Positions 7,419 through 17,282 of a DNA stretch of 64,000 nt are shown one piece after another. Below the pieces are notes generated by a model. It made no database searches. It was not told where the DNA came from and saw only the letters and a program-made list of their open reading frames with translations. Position 1 is the stretch's first letter. Each line of letters starts with the position of its first letter. Source of the DNA: DATAEE01 sp036258175 (lineage in GTDB: Bacteria > Acidobacteriota > Vicinamibacteria > Vicinamibacterales > 2-12-FULL-66-21); contig DATAEE010000391.1 of NCBI GenBank assembly GCA_036258175.1, positions 38,146 through 102,145 on the forward strand, read 5' to 3'. A program made the translations under genes and the position numbers.

Positions 7419-8320
7419 AGTTTTTCTTGTCCGAACGGTTGGCACGCCGACAGGGTCCTAATCGTACACTGCACGCCGAGCCGACGGTACAAATCCTCGA
7501 GCAGCGCCGCGACCTCCGACTCGGCACCCGTCGTCAACGCGGCGACCGATGGTCCAGCGCCACACAGGCAGACTCCGGCGATGGCCGGGTGTTCGAGCGC
7601 CAGCACTTCGGCCAGACCTGGAACGAGCGGCTCGCGAAACGGTTGATGCCACCGGTCGCGCATCGCTTCACGAATGTCGCCGCTCTCGCCGGTCTCGAGC
7701 GCTCGCAGCAACAACAGCGAGCGCTGCAGGTTGAAGACGGCATCGGCGCGTGGGACGCGATCCGGCAGCACGTTCCGTGCGACCGGTGTGGCGAGCTCGA
7801 CTGCCGGCGTCGCGACGACGAACTTGATCGACGCCGGCCATCGCCAGGAGCGCGCCGTGATTCGGCCGTCTTCGTGCTGACAGCTCAAGGTCAGGCCGCC
7901 GAGCAGTCCCGCCGCCGCGTTGTCGGGATGGCCTTCGATCGTCGCCGCCATCGCGAGCCACGTCTCCGCCGGTTTCGGCGATGTGACCGCCTCGTAGAGG
8001 CGGAGACCCGCGATGGTCGCGGCTCCGCTGCTGCCAAGCCCGGCCCGCATCGGAATCTCGGAGCGGACCTCGACGTGAAGTCCCGGCGTCGGGATGCCGA
8101 TCAGGTTACGCGCGTGCCGGAAGGCGGCGCCGATCCGGTTGTCGCCGGCAGGCGCGCCGTCCACGAACACAAAGTCCACCGTGTCCTGAACCGACGGCCG
8201 CCGTTCCAGAATCCGCAGCCGAAGCCACAGCTCAATCGCCACGGACAACGTGTCGAAGGCCGGCCCGAGATTGCTGATCGACCCGGGCACGACGATCTCG
8301 CCGCCGTCGTTAGCGGCCAT
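7415..8320 (-). CDS. thrB: Homoserine kinase
   Basis: This GHMP-family kinase phosphorylates homoserine to O-phosphohomoserine, the substrate for the adjacent threonine synthases. The 301-residue protein has the N-terminal substrate motif PGSISNLGPAFDTL, the ATP-binding loop PMRAGLGSSGAATIAGL, the GHPDNAAAGLLGG segment and the C-terminal GAGPSVAAL. It is the first gene of the minus-strand threonine set; the ATG at 8320 faces the divergent peptidase gene across 132 bp that must hold both promoters. Confidence 0.93.
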   Translation of the reverse strand: MAANDGGEIVVPGSISNLGPAFDTLSVAIELWLRLRILERRPSVQDTVDFVFVDGAPAGDNRIGAAFRHARNLIGIPTPGLHVEVRSEIPMRAGLGSSGAATIAGLRLYEAVTSPKPAETWLAMAATIEGHPDNAAAGLLGGLTLSCQHEDGRITARSWRWPASIKFVVATPAVELATPVARNVLPDRVPRADAVFNLQRSLLLLRALETGESGDIREAMRDRWHQPFREPLVPGLAEVLALEHPAIAGVCLCGAGPSVAALTTGAESEVAALLEDLYRRLGVQCTIRTLSACQPFGQEKL

Positions 8321-8452
8321 GCGGCGTCTCGGGTCGCGTCACGCTATCATCATCCCACCACTCGTCACATTCGCCGGGTGGTGCGACGTTCCTGCGTGCC
8401 GGACAGACAGTTGTTCGATAAGATCCCAAGGAATTCATTCTGGAGAAAGACA

Positions 8453-10612
8453 ATGCCTTACGCCCGTCAATTCGCCGGTTCGAGTGGTCTCGTTGCGCTC
8501 GCGCTGCTGGCTTCCGGCCCGGCCAGCCTGGCCGGCCAGGAGGCCGTCAAGCCGCCTGTCGCGAAGATTGAGCCGAAGACGACGACGCTTCACGGCGATA
8601 CGCTCGTCGACAATTACAACTGGCTCCGCGACAAGGGCAATCCCGAGGTCATCAAGCACCTCGAGGCGGAAAACGCCTACACCGCGGCGCGCATGAAGCA
8701 CACCGAGGCGTTGCAGGAAACGCTCTACAAAGAGCTGCTCGGCCGCATCAAGGAATCCGACAGCGCGGTGCCGTATTTCAAAGACGGGTACTGGTACTAC
8801 ACGCGCACCGAGCAGGGGAAGGGGTATCCCATTTTCTGCCGCAAGAAGGGCACGCTCGACGCGCCGGAGCAGGTGATCCTCGATCAGAACGCCCTCGCGG
8901 AAGGAAAGAAATTCCACGGTCTCGGCGGGTTCGATGTCAGTCCCGACGGCACGAAGCTGATTTATCTCGAGGACCTGACGGCCTTCCGCGAGTACACGCT
9001 CTACGTGAAGGATCTGACGACCGGTGCAATCGTTGACTCGATCCCCAAGGCCTGGAACGGCACCGCCTGGGCGGACGACAACAAGACGTTCTTCTATATG
9101 ACAGCCGACGAAGCGAAACGCGGGAACGCCGTGTGGCGCCACGTCATCGGAGGGCCGAAAGGGCAGGACGTCAAGATTTTCCAGGAAGACAACGTCCTCA
9201 ACAACGTCTACGTGTTCCGGTCGCGCAGCGACAAGTTCATCTTCATTCCGAACGATGGGTTCACGTCCTCCGAGTGGCGGGTGATTCCGGCGGCCAGCCC
9301 GACGGACGCGCCGCGTGTGATCGCACCGCGCCGGGCCAACGTGGAGTACAGCATCGAGCACGGTGGCGGGTACTTTTACATCCTCACGAATGACGGTGCG
9401 CAGAACTTCCGTATTGTCCGCACGCCGGATACTGAGGGAGCGCCCGCGAGCTGGAAGGATTGGGCCGCGCACCGGCAGGAAGTGTTCATCGAGAACCTGG
9501 ACGTGTTTCAGAAGCACGCAGTGGTGACGGAGCGTCGCGACGGGCTTCGGCGGCTGCGCGTCGTCGATCTCGCATCGAACGAATCCCACGATGCCACATT
9601 CCCCGAATCGGCGTATGGCGTGTTCGGCAGCACGAATGCCGAGTTCGACACCGACGTGTTCCGCTTCAGCTATTCCTCCTTTGTCACCCCGTCGTCCGTG
9701 TTCGACTACAACATGACGACCCGTCAGCGCGAGCTGAAGAAAAAGCAGGAGATTCCCAGCGGATTCGACGCGGCGCAGTACGAAGTCCAGCGCCGGATGG
9801 CGCCGGCGCGCGACGGCGTGCAGGTGCCGGTCTCGATTCTCAAGAAGAAGAACGTAGAAGGTCCCGCCCCGCTGTTGCTGTACGCGTACGGATCCTACGG
9901 AGCCACGACCGAGCCGACGTTCAACTCAAACGTCTTCAGCCTCGTCGATCGCGGGATGACCTACGCCATCGCCCACATTCGCGGCGGCCAGGAAATGGGC
10001 CGCAAGTGGTACGACGACGGGAAGATGATGAAGAAAAAGAATACGTTCAACGACTTCATCGACGTCGCCGAGTACCTGGTAAAGAACAACTACACGAAGC
10101 CGGACGGGCTCGTGGCGAACGGCGGCAGCGCCGGCGGTCTTCTGATGGGCGCCGTCGCGAACATGCGACCCGACCTGTTCAAGGCGATCGTCGCCGACGT
10201 CCCGTTCGTCGACGTCATCAACACGATGCTCGACAAGTCGCTGCCGCTGACGGCGCAGGAATGGGAGCAGTGGGGGAATCCGCAGAATCCCGAGCAGTAC
10301 AAGTACCTGAGGAGTTACTCGCCGTACGACAACGTCGAGAAGAAGGCCTATCCGTGGCTGCTCGTGACGACGTCGCTCAATGACTCGCAGGTCATGTTCT
10401 TCGAGCCGGCGAAGTGGGTTGCGAAGCTGCGCGCGATGAAAACCGACAGCAATCCGCTGTACTTCAAGATCAATCTTGCAGGCGGGCACCGCGGGAGCTC
10501 GGGTCGGTACGACCGGCTGCGCGAGACCGCGTTCCGCTACGCGTTCATGCTCGACGCGGTGGGGCTCGCGAAGAGGCCGACGTCGACGGAGCAGGCGGCG
10601 GGCAGACGCTAA
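8453..10612 (+). CDS. ptrB: Oligopeptidase B, S9A prolyl-oligopeptidase family
   Basis: This serine peptidase cleaves short peptides after basic residues. The 719-residue protein has a leading hydrophobic segment (VALALLASGPASLAGQ) that looks like a signal peptide, then the S9A N-terminal motif DNYNWLRDKGNPEV, a beta-propeller, and a C-terminal hydrolase domain. The catalytic triad is Ser559 (NGGSAGGLLMG), Asp644 (LNDSQV) and His679 (AGGHRGSS); the 85- and 35-residue spacings equal those of E. coli PtrB. PtrB proteins are usually cytosolic, so the exported form is notable. The start at 8453 follows a GGAG ribosome site at about 8441; the frame stays open upstream to 7427, but that part is non-coding shadow of thrB. 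Confidence 0.95.
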   Translation: MPYARQFAGSSGLVALALLASGPASLAGQEAVKPPVAKIEPKTTTLHGDTLVDNYNWLRDKGNPEVIKHLEAENAYTAARMKHTEALQETLYKELLGRIKESDSAVPYFKDGYWYYTRTEQGKGYPIFCRKKGTLDAPEQVILDQNALAEGKKFHGLGGFDVSPDGTKLIYLEDLTAFREYTLYVKDLTTGAIVDSIPKAWNGTAWADDNKTFFYMTADEAKRGNAVWRHVIGGPKGQDVKIFQEDNVLNNVYVFRSRSDKFIFIPNDGFTSSEWRVIPAASPTDAPRVIAPRRANVEYSIEHGGGYFYILTNDGAQNFRIVRTPDTEGAPASWKDWAAHRQEVFIENLDVFQKHAVVTERRDGLRRLRVVDLASNESHDATFPESAYGVFGSTNAEFDTDVFRFSYSSFVTPSSVFDYNMTTRQRELKKKQEIPSGFDAAQYEVQRRMAPARDGVQVPVSILKKKNVEGPAPLLLYAYGSYGATTEPTFNSNVFSLVDRGMTYAIAHIRGGQEMGRKWYDDGKMMKKKNTFNDFIDVAEYLVKNNYTKPDGLVANGGSAGGLLMGAVANMRPDLFKAIVADVPFVDVINTMLDKSLPLTAQEWEQWGNPQNPEQYKYLRSYSPYDNVEKKAYPWLLVTTSLNDSQVMFFEPAKWVAKLRAMKTDSNPLYFKINLAGGHRGSSGRYDRLRETAFRYAFMLDAVGLAKRPTSTEQAAGRR

Positions 10613-11502
10613 GACGTCCGCCCGGCCGCTTGCCGCCCGACCTTGATCGTCTCGGGATAGTCGCGGTCGTAAATAATGATGACGCGGAAGCCTTCGCGAA
10701 GGCGCTTCTCGATATCCTTCGCGTTAGCGGTGATGCCGCACGGAACGCTGAACTCCTTGCAGGATGAGAGCTGCATCTGGATTGCGTTCTCGACCTTTTC
10801 CATGTCTCCCTGGTAGACGCGCCGCAGCGTGCCGGGGCCCGGCGTCGCGATCGTCGGCCGGACGCGTGTGATCTCGCGGCTGTTCGCGATCCCTTTCTCG
10901 CTTTCGATGATGAAGAACGAGGCGAGCTCGCCATCCGGATTCAGCGGATAGACGTCGGCCTTTTTCTTGTACTCCTGCGCCGTCATTCCCCAGTACGCTG
11001 GAGCGCCGCCGGCGTCATCCGGACGCGTGCCGGACGGCGCGAATCGCATCGCGGCGATCGCCTGTTCTGCTTCCTCGCGGCTTTCCATCCCCGGGAACAC
11101 GATCGCGTGCGCGCCGAGGTTGAGAATCTCGCCCGTGCGCTGGCGTGCGGTGGCCGGGTCGTCGTGAAAGACCGGAAGCCTGGCCATCAGCGGATGACTG
11201 TTGGGATTTTTCGGAGCGCCTCCCTGCAGCGCCAGCATGAAGCTCTTCAACTCGGCGGGGTTGTAGCTCTGGACCTGCTCCATGTTGAAGAAGATGAAGT
11301 CCATCTCTGCGTCGGCCGCCGCCTTCTTCGCCGCCTCGGCGGTCCGGGCCGGCGCAAACCAGCCAAGCAGGACCTTGTTCTGCGAGAGGAGATCGATGAT
11401 CCGGTTGTGTCGCGGCGCGCGCCGTCCTTCGAGCGGCCTCGGAGTGGCCAGTCCGGCTAAAGCGCCGGCGATCAACAGGATTGCTCCCGCTTGGAACCTC
11501 AT
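10609..11502 (-). CDS. Exported HpcH/HpaI aldolase/citrate-lyase-like protein
   Basis: The mature part resembles the HpcH/HpaI class II aldolase TIM-barrel family (NMEQVQSYNPAEL, LGAHAIVFPGMESREEAEQA, FFIIESEKGIANSREI). I place the start at 11502 (MRFQAGAILLIAGALAGL), which gives a signal peptide and a GAGGTG-type ribosome site; the longer frame to 11598 would run into the divergent promoter region. Members of this family normally act in the cytosol on keto-acids, so export suggests a different substrate or a scavenging role. The canonical metal-binding acidic residues cannot be verified by eye. Its 3' end overlaps the peptidase stop by 4 bp. It is divergent from the DUF1592-type gene. Confidence 0.75.
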   Translation of the reverse strand: MRFQAGAILLIAGALAGLATPRPLEGRRAPRHNRIIDLLSQNKVLLGWFAPARTAEAAKKAAADAEMDFIFFNMEQVQSYNPAELKSFMLALQGGAPKNPNSHPLMARLPVFHDDPATARQRTGEILNLGAHAIVFPGMESREEAEQAIAAMRFAPSGTRPDDAGGAPAYWGMTAQEYKKKADVYPLNPDGELASFFIIESEKGIANSREITRVRPTIATPGPGTLRRVYQGDMEKVENAIQMQLSSCKEFSVPCGITANAKDIEKRLREGFRVIIIYDRDYPETIKVGRQAAGRTS

Positions 11503-11597
11503 CGAGCACCTCGTTTTCGGGCCGAAACACCTACCGTTTGTCCCATCGGCGGCCGTATACTGCTGCGAGAGTGTACGCGCCCTGCCTGGGGCCGACA

Positions 11598-14015
11598 ATG
11601 AGGAAGACCAGCGCGGCGATCTTCAGCGCCGTTGTCGTCGGTTTGTGCTTAGGGGCACCGCCCACGCGGGCGGAACGAGTACCTCCGCGGCTCGCCGTAT
11701 CGCACACCGCAGTTCTCAGCCCGCAATCCCAACGCACGTTGATCGAGGAGTACTGCCTCACTTGTCATGACGATGACAAGGAGAAGGGCGGCCTGAGTCT
11801 TCAGGCGTTCGATCCGGCGCGGGCCGATCAGCAGGCGGAGATCGCCGAAAAAGTGATTCGAAAGTTGCGCGCCGGGATGATGCCGCCTCCGGGCCAGGAC
11901 CGGCCGGATGCAGCGACGGTCGACGCGCTCGCGGCCGCGCTCGAAGCGCATGTCGACAAGGCTGCGGCTGCGCGTCCGAACCCGGGACGCCGCACCTTCC
12001 AGCGCCTGAACCGCGCCGAGTACGCCAGGTCGATTCGCGATCTCCTCTCGCTCGACGTCGACGTCTCGGCGTTTCTGCCGCCGGATACCCTCAGCCACAA
12101 CTTCGACAACATTGCCGACGTGCAGTCGTTCTCGCCGACGCTGCTGGAAGGGTATCTCCGCGCGGCGGGGAGAATCAGCCGTGACGCGCTCGGCGATCCG
12201 GACGCGAGCCCGACCTCGACGACCTTCAAGCTTCCGCGCACCGGCTCACAGCTCGCGCACGTCGAGGGCGCGCCGTTCGGCACGCGCGGCGGCATCTCGG
12301 TGATTCATAACTTTCCAGCGGACGGCGAGTACACGTTCCGGATGATGCTGCACTCGATCCCGACGGGTCAGCTGTACGGCAGCACCGCGCGCAACGAGCA
12401 GCTCGAAGTGTCCATCAACGGGGAGCGGAAGGCGCTGCTGGACATCAACCCGCGCATGAGCGAGGCGGATCCGAACGGCATGAACCTGCAGACGCCGCCC
12501 ATCAGCGTCAAGGCAGGTCCACACCGTGTCTCCGCGGCGTTTATCCAGCGGTACGAAGGGCCGGTCGACGACATCCTGCGGCCAGTCGAGCACACGCTGG
12601 CCGACACGCAGATCGGCAGCGCGCTCGGCGTCACGACGCTGCCCCACCTCCGTGACCTCGCGATCGTGGGCCCGCTCAAAGTCACCGGCGTCTCCGAGAC
12701 GCCGAGCCGGCGCAAGGTCTTCACGTGCCGGCCGCTCGAGCCGCAGGAACAGACGCCGTGCGCGACGAAGATCGTGTCGGACCTCGCACGGCGCGCCTAC
12801 CGGCGTCCCCTCACGCCGGAGGACGTCGCGGGGCTGATGAAGTTCTACAAGGCCGGGCGCGAGGAAGCCGACTTCGAGACCGGCATCCGCACCGCGCTGC
12901 AGGCGATCCTCGCCAGCCCGCATTTCATTTTCCGGCTCGAGGAAGTCCGGCCGGCCGCGAAGCCCGGGCAGAACTACCGGCTGAGCGATCTGGATCTCGC
13001 GTCGCGGCTGTCGTACTTCCTCTGGGCGTCGCCGCCCGACGCCGAGCTGCTGACCGCTGCCGAGCAGCAGACGTTGAGGATCCCAGCAGTTTTCGAAAAG
13101 CAAGTGAGACGGATGCTCGCCGACCCGCGCGCTGCGGCGCTCGCGACGCGGTTCGCGGCGCAGTGGCTCCGGCTGCAGGATCTCGAGAAAATTCATCCCG
13201 ACCCGCTGCAGTATCCGCAGTACGACCATACGCTCGGCGAGGCCATGCAACGCGAAACCGAGCTCTTCGTCGAGAGCATCGTCCGCGACGATCGCAGCGT
13301 CCTTGACCTGCTGACTGCGGACTACACCTTCGTCGACGCTCGTCTCGCCCGCCACTACGGCATCCCGAACATCAGTGGCACGCGCTTCCAGCGCGTGCGC
13401 CTCCCGGATGAAAACCGTCGTGGCCTGCTCGGCCAGGGCAGCATCCTGACGATGACCTCGGTCGCCGACCGGACATCGCCCGTGCTGCGAGGCAAGTGGG
13501 TGATGGAAGTGCTCCTGGGAACGCCGCCACCGCCGCCGCCGGACGACGTGCCGGATCTCGAGGCGACGGGCTCGGCGAAGGGAGGCCGGCTCTTGTCGGT
13601 GCGCGAGCGGATGGAAGAGCACCGCAAGAACCCGACCTGCAATTCCTGTCACCGCGTCATCGATCCGCTCGGTCTGGCGCTGGAGAACTTCGATGTCACC
13701 GGAGCGTGGCGGATCAGGGACAACGGCGTGATCGTGGATGCGTCCGGAACGCTCTACGACGGATCGACGTTGAACGGTCCTGCAGATCTGCGTCAGGCGC
13801 TCCTCAAGCGCCAGGAAACGTTCCTGCGGACGTTCACCGAGAATCTGATGGCGTATGCGCTCGGACGCCGCATCGAGCCGTTCGACATGCCGACGGTCCG
13901 CGCCACGGTGCGCGAGGCGGGCACGGCCAACCACAGGTTTTCGTCGTTTGTGATGGGGATTGTGAAGAGCCCGGCCTTCCAGATGAGCAGGATGGAGTCG
14001 GCCACAGAGCAATAA
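11598..14015 (+). CDS. Secreted DUF1587/1592/1588/1585-type cytochrome-like protein
   Basis: This 805-residue protein has a signal peptide and an N-terminal haem c site (EEYCLTCHDDD, Planctomycete cytochrome C-type), followed by the DUF1587 (FQRLNRAEYARSIRDLL), carbohydrate-binding-like, DUF1592, DUF1588 (RRGLLGQGSILTMTS, RGKWVMEVLL) and DUF1585 regions. A second CNSCH motif occurs in KNPTCNSCHRVIDPLGLALE. The function is not established; such proteins are always paired with a DUF1552 partner, as here, and are thought to act on the outside of the cytoplasmic membrane. The start at 11598 is the ATG that yields the signal peptide; an earlier in-frame ATG at 11481 lies inside the neighbouring promoter region. 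Confidence 0.88.
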   Translation: MRKTSAAIFSAVVVGLCLGAPPTRAERVPPRLAVSHTAVLSPQSQRTLIEEYCLTCHDDDKEKGGLSLQAFDPARADQQAEIAEKVIRKLRAGMMPPPGQDRPDAATVDALAAALEAHVDKAAAARPNPGRRTFQRLNRAEYARSIRDLLSLDVDVSAFLPPDTLSHNFDNIADVQSFSPTLLEGYLRAAGRISRDALGDPDASPTSTTFKLPRTGSQLAHVEGAPFGTRGGISVIHNFPADGEYTFRMMLHSIPTGQLYGSTARNEQLEVSINGERKALLDINPRMSEADPNGMNLQTPPISVKAGPHRVSAAFIQRYEGPVDDILRPVEHTLADTQIGSALGVTTLPHLRDLAIVGPLKVTGVSETPSRRKVFTCRPLEPQEQTPCATKIVSDLARRAYRRPLTPEDVAGLMKFYKAGREEADFETGIRTALQAILASPHFIFRLEEVRPAAKPGQNYRLSDLDLASRLSYFLWASPPDAELLTAAEQQTLRIPAVFEKQVRRMLADPRAAALATRFAAQWLRLQDLEKIHPDPLQYPQYDHTLGEAMQRETELFVESIVRDDRSVLDLLTADYTFVDARLARHYGIPNISGTRFQRVRLPDENRRGLLGQGSILTMTSVADRTSPVLRGKWVMEVLLGTPPPPPPDDVPDLEATGSAKGGRLLSVRERMEEHRKNPTCNSCHRVIDPLGLALENFDVTGAWRIRDNGVIVDASGTLYDGSTLNGPADLRQALLKRQETFLRTFTENLMAYALGRRIEPFDMPTVRATVREAGTANHRFSSFVMGIVKSPAFQMSRMESATEQ

Positions 14016-14022
14016 AGGATGG

Positions 14023-14046
14023 AGTAGCGCAGCCCTTTAGGGCTGC
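14023..14046 (+). repeat. REP1 palindromic repeat, copy 2
   Basis: GTAGC followed by GCAGCCCTTTAGGGCTGC, in the 42-bp spacer between the DUF1592-type and DUF1552 genes, 11 bp before the DUF1552 ATG. Confidence 0.85.
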
Positions 14047-14057
14047 TCGAGGCAACG

Positions 14058-15461
14058 ATGTACATCACCAAAAAGCACGTGTCCCGTCGAACCGTCCTTC
14101 GCGGGATGGGAGTGACCGTCGCGCTGCCGTTCCTCGACGCGATGGTTCCGGCGCGCACCGCCCTCGCGAAGACCGCAGCGGCCGGCAGCACGCGCCTCTC
14201 GTGCATCGAGATGGTGCATGGCTCGGCAGGCGCGACGGCGTTCGGCCTGACGAAGAACATGTGGTCTCCGGCGGATGTGGGACGCAGCTTCGATCTCTCG
14301 CCCAGCAGCCTCAGCCCCCTGGAGCCGTATCGCGACTACCTCACAATCATCAGCAACACCGACGTGCGCAACGCCGAAGCGTTTCTACCGAACGAAATCG
14401 GCGGCGATCATTTCCGATCGAGCGCGGTGTTCCTGACGCAGGCGCACCCGAAGCAGACGGAAGGCTCGGACGTGTACGTCGGGATCTCGATGGACCAGAT
14501 GTACGCGAAGCGGTACGGCCAGGACACGCCCATCCCATCCCTGCAGTTGTGCGTCGAGAACGTCGACCAGTCAGGCGGCTGCGCATACGGCTACGCTTGC
14601 GTCTACACCGACACGATCAGTTGGGCGGGGCCTGAAGATCCGCTGCCGATGGTCCGCGATCCGCGCGCCGCGTTCGACCAGTTGTTCGGCATGGGCGCTA
14701 CGCCGGAGCAGCGCGCCGCGCACCGCAAAACCAACCGGAGCATCCTGGATTGGATTGCCGGCGAGGTGTCGCGCCTCCGCACCGACCTCGGCCCGGGCGA
14801 CCGCGCGCGGCTGACGCAGTATCTCGAGGACATCCGTGAGATCGAGCGCCGCATCCAGCGCATCGAAGCGCACAACGCGAGCGGCGAGCCGCGCGAACTG
14901 CCCGGCGCACCGATCGGCGTGCCGGATTCGTTCGAAGAACACGTGAAGCTGATGTTCGACCTCCAGGCGCTCGCGTTCGCCGCCGACATCACACGCGTGT
15001 TTTCGTTCAAGATGGGACGCGATGGATCGGCGCGCGTCTATCCGATCGAGGGCGCCAAAGTGCCGTTCCATCCGGCGTCGCACCACGGCGAGCGCGAAGA
15101 TCGCATCACCCAATTCGCCGCAATCAACAAGTACCACGTCGCGCTCGTCCCGTACTTCCTGGAGAAGCTCAAGAACCTGCAGGAAGGCGACAGCAATCTG
15201 CTCGCCAAGACGCTCGTCGTCTACGGGTCGCCGATGGGGAATTCGAACGTCCACAACCACAAACGCTGTCCGCTCTTCCTCGCGGGCCGGGCGAACGGCC
15301 AGTTGAAGGGGAACCTGCACCTCAAGGCCGCGGACGGTACGCCGATGGCGAACGTGATGTTGACGCTGCTGCACGGGCTCGGTCTCGACGACGTGCAGAG
15401 CTTCGGCGACAGCACGGGGACGTTCGACCTGACGGGGGTTCCGAACACGACGATGGTGTAG
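14058..15461 (+). CDS. Tat-exported DUF1552 protein
   Basis: The 467-residue protein opens with a twin-arginine signal (KHVSRRTVLRGMGVTVALPF), so it is exported folded and may carry a cofactor. Conserved DUF1552 segments include GGDHFRSSAVFLTQAHPKQT, LVVYGSPMGNSNVHNHKRCP and a C-terminal HGLGLDDVQSFGDSTG. The family has no settled activity. It follows the DUF1592-type gene, separated only by a REP1 repeat, and the two are inferred to work as one exported module. The ankyrin gene begins 3 bp after its stop. Confidence 0.88.
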   Translation: MYITKKHVSRRTVLRGMGVTVALPFLDAMVPARTALAKTAAAGSTRLSCIEMVHGSAGATAFGLTKNMWSPADVGRSFDLSPSSLSPLEPYRDYLTIISNTDVRNAEAFLPNEIGGDHFRSSAVFLTQAHPKQTEGSDVYVGISMDQMYAKRYGQDTPIPSLQLCVENVDQSGGCAYGYACVYTDTISWAGPEDPLPMVRDPRAAFDQLFGMGATPEQRAAHRKTNRSILDWIAGEVSRLRTDLGPGDRARLTQYLEDIREIERRIQRIEAHNASGEPRELPGAPIGVPDSFEEHVKLMFDLQALAFAADITRVFSFKMGRDGSARVYPIEGAKVPFHPASHHGEREDRITQFAAINKYHVALVPYFLEKLKNLQEGDSNLLAKTLVVYGSPMGNSNVHNHKRCPLFLAGRANGQLKGNLHLKAADGTPMANVMLTLLHGLGLDDVQSFGDSTGTFDLTGVPNTTMV

Positions 15462-15464
15462 CGC

Positions 15465-17282
15465 ATGCGAAACGTACGTGGCGGCCTGATCGTTAGCGCC
15501 ACCGGCGTCTTGTGTCTTTCTGTGGTGCTCGTGGCCTCCGAGTCCAGCGTCGCGGATGCCGCGATGCAGGGCGGCCGCGAGACTGTGCGATCGCTGATCA
15601 AACAGGGCGCCGACGTCAACGCCGCGCAGGGTGACGGCATGACGGCCCTGCACTGGGCGGCGCGTCACGGCGACGCCGAGCTCGCGCGGACGCTGGTGTA
15701 CGCCGGCGCGAACCTGAAGGCGACGACGCGGCTCGGCGGTTTCACGCCGCTCATCATGGCCAGCCAGATCGGCGACAGCGCGGTACTCGAGGTGTTGCTG
15801 AAAGCGGGCGCCGATCCGAAAGTGCCGACGGCGAACGGAACGACGCCGCTGATGTTCGCCGCTGCCTCAGGCCGCGTCGAGGCGGTCAAGCTGCTGCTGG
15901 CGCACGGCGCCCAGGTTGACGCGAAAGAATCCGCGCGCGGCGAGACCGCCCTGATGTTCGCCGCGGCACTGGGACAGATCGAGGCCCTGAAGGCGCTTGT
16001 GGAGAAGGGCGCCGACGTCAAAGCCGCGACGAAAGTGGTGGACGTCAAGACGCTCACCAACGCCGAAGAAGAAGCGTTCCTTCGCGCGCAGCAGCAGGGG
16101 CAGCGGCCACCGGCGCAGCGCACACCCGGCGCCGAGCCCGCCGTCGTCGGCGGCTACTCGGCCGCGCTGGCCCGTCCCACGACGAGCTCGGCGCGCGGCG
16201 AGAACACAGAGGCGCGCCCATCGCCGCAGCGGGCCGAGGGTGAGGCACGGCCCGATCCGGCGACGCAAGTCGCCGGGCTGAGCCGCCAGTTCCGGTTCGC
16301 CGAGCTGGTCAGCACACAGGGCGGACTGACCGCCCTTCACTTTGCGATCCGGCAGGGGCACGCCGACGCCGTCAAGCTGTTGCTCGAGTCCGGCGCCGAG
16401 CTGAATCAACCCAGTGGCGACGGCACGACGCCGCTCCTCGCGGCCATCATCAACGGTCGCTTCGACCTCGCGATGTCTCTGCTCGATCGCGGCGCTGATC
16501 CGCGGCTGGCGAGCGACAACGGCGTCACGCCGCTCTACGCCGCGCTCAACGTCCAGTGGGCGCCGAAAGCGCTGTATCCTCAGCCGCGCGCCTATACACA
16601 GCAGAAGGCGTCCTACATCGACGTGATGAAAGCGCTTCTCGACAGGAACGTCGACGTCAACGCGCGGCTGAAGAAAAAGGTCTGGTACTCCGGGTACAAC
16701 TTCGATTTGTCCGGCGTTGACGAAATCGGTGCTACGCCGTTCTGGCGCGCGGCGTACGCGAGCGACGTCGAGGCGATGAAGCTACTGGTCGCGCACGGCG
16801 CGGATCCGAACCTGGCGACCGTCAAGCCGGCAGGGCGCCCGCGGACGGGCGATGGCGGCCGAGAAGTGGTCGAGGACGTGTCGGGCCTGCCGCCAGTGCC
16901 AGTCGGAGGACCGGGCGTGACGCCGCTCCAGGCTGCGACGGGCGTCGGATACGGCGAGGGGTTCGCCGCGAATTCCCATCGCAACGCGCCGAGCGGCTGG
17001 ATGCCGGCAGTCCGCTACCTCGTCGAAGAGATCGGCGTCGACGTGAACGCGAGAGACCACGAGGGGAACACCGCACTCCATCACGCGGCGGCGCGTGGCG
17101 ACAACGAGATGATTCTCTATCTAATCTCGAAAGGCGCCGACGTGAAGGCGGTCAACCGCGCCGGCGAGACGACGGCGGACATGGCCAACGGTCCGGTGCA
17201 GCGCACACAGCCGTTCCCCGAGACGCTCGAGCTGCTGGTGAAGCTGGGCGCGAAGAACAACAATAAGTGCAAGTCGTGTTAG
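15465..17282 (+). CDS. Secreted ankyrin-repeat protein
   Basis: This 605-residue protein has a hydrophobic leader (SATGVLCLSVVLVASESSVADAA) and about nine ankyrin repeats with the usual GxTALHxAAxxGH pattern (GMTALHWAARHGDAELARTL, GTTPLMFAAASGRVEAVKLL, GNTALHHAAARGDNEMILYL). A low-complexity Pro/Ala-rich linker interrupts the array at about residues 205-265. Ankyrin arrays bind other proteins; the partner is unknown. Being 3 bp downstream of the DUF1552 gene, it probably belongs to the same transcript. The C-terminus ends KNNNKCKSC. The stop TAG is directly followed by the 9-bp repeat array. Confidence 0.88.
   Translation: MRNVRGGLIVSATGVLCLSVVLVASESSVADAAMQGGRETVRSLIKQGADVNAAQGDGMTALHWAARHGDAELARTLVYAGANLKATTRLGGFTPLIMASQIGDSAVLEVLLKAGADPKVPTANGTTPLMFAAASGRVEAVKLLLAHGAQVDAKESARGETALMFAAALGQIEALKALVEKGADVKAATKVVDVKTLTNAEEEAFLRAQQQGQRPPAQRTPGAEPAVVGGYSAALARPTTSSARGENTEARPSPQRAEGEARPDPATQVAGLSRQFRFAELVSTQGGLTALHFAIRQGHADAVKLLLESGAELNQPSGDGTTPLLAAIINGRFDLAMSLLDRGADPRLASDNGVTPLYAALNVQWAPKALYPQPRAYTQQKASYIDVMKALLDRNVDVNARLKKKVWYSGYNFDLSGVDEIGATPFWRAAYASDVEAMKLLVAHGADPNLATVKPAGRPRTGDGGREVVEDVSGLPPVPVGGPGVTPLQAATGVGYGEGFAANSHRNAPSGWMPAVRYLVEEIGVDVNARDHEGNTALHHAAARGDNEMILYLISKGADVKAVNRAGETTADMANGPVQRTQPFPETLELLVKLGAKNNNKCKSC

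Noticed and set aside
7427..8452. Upstream extension of the oligopeptidase frame
   Set aside because: This stretch is the complement of thrB. The signal peptide, ribosome site and family N-terminus all place the start at 8453.
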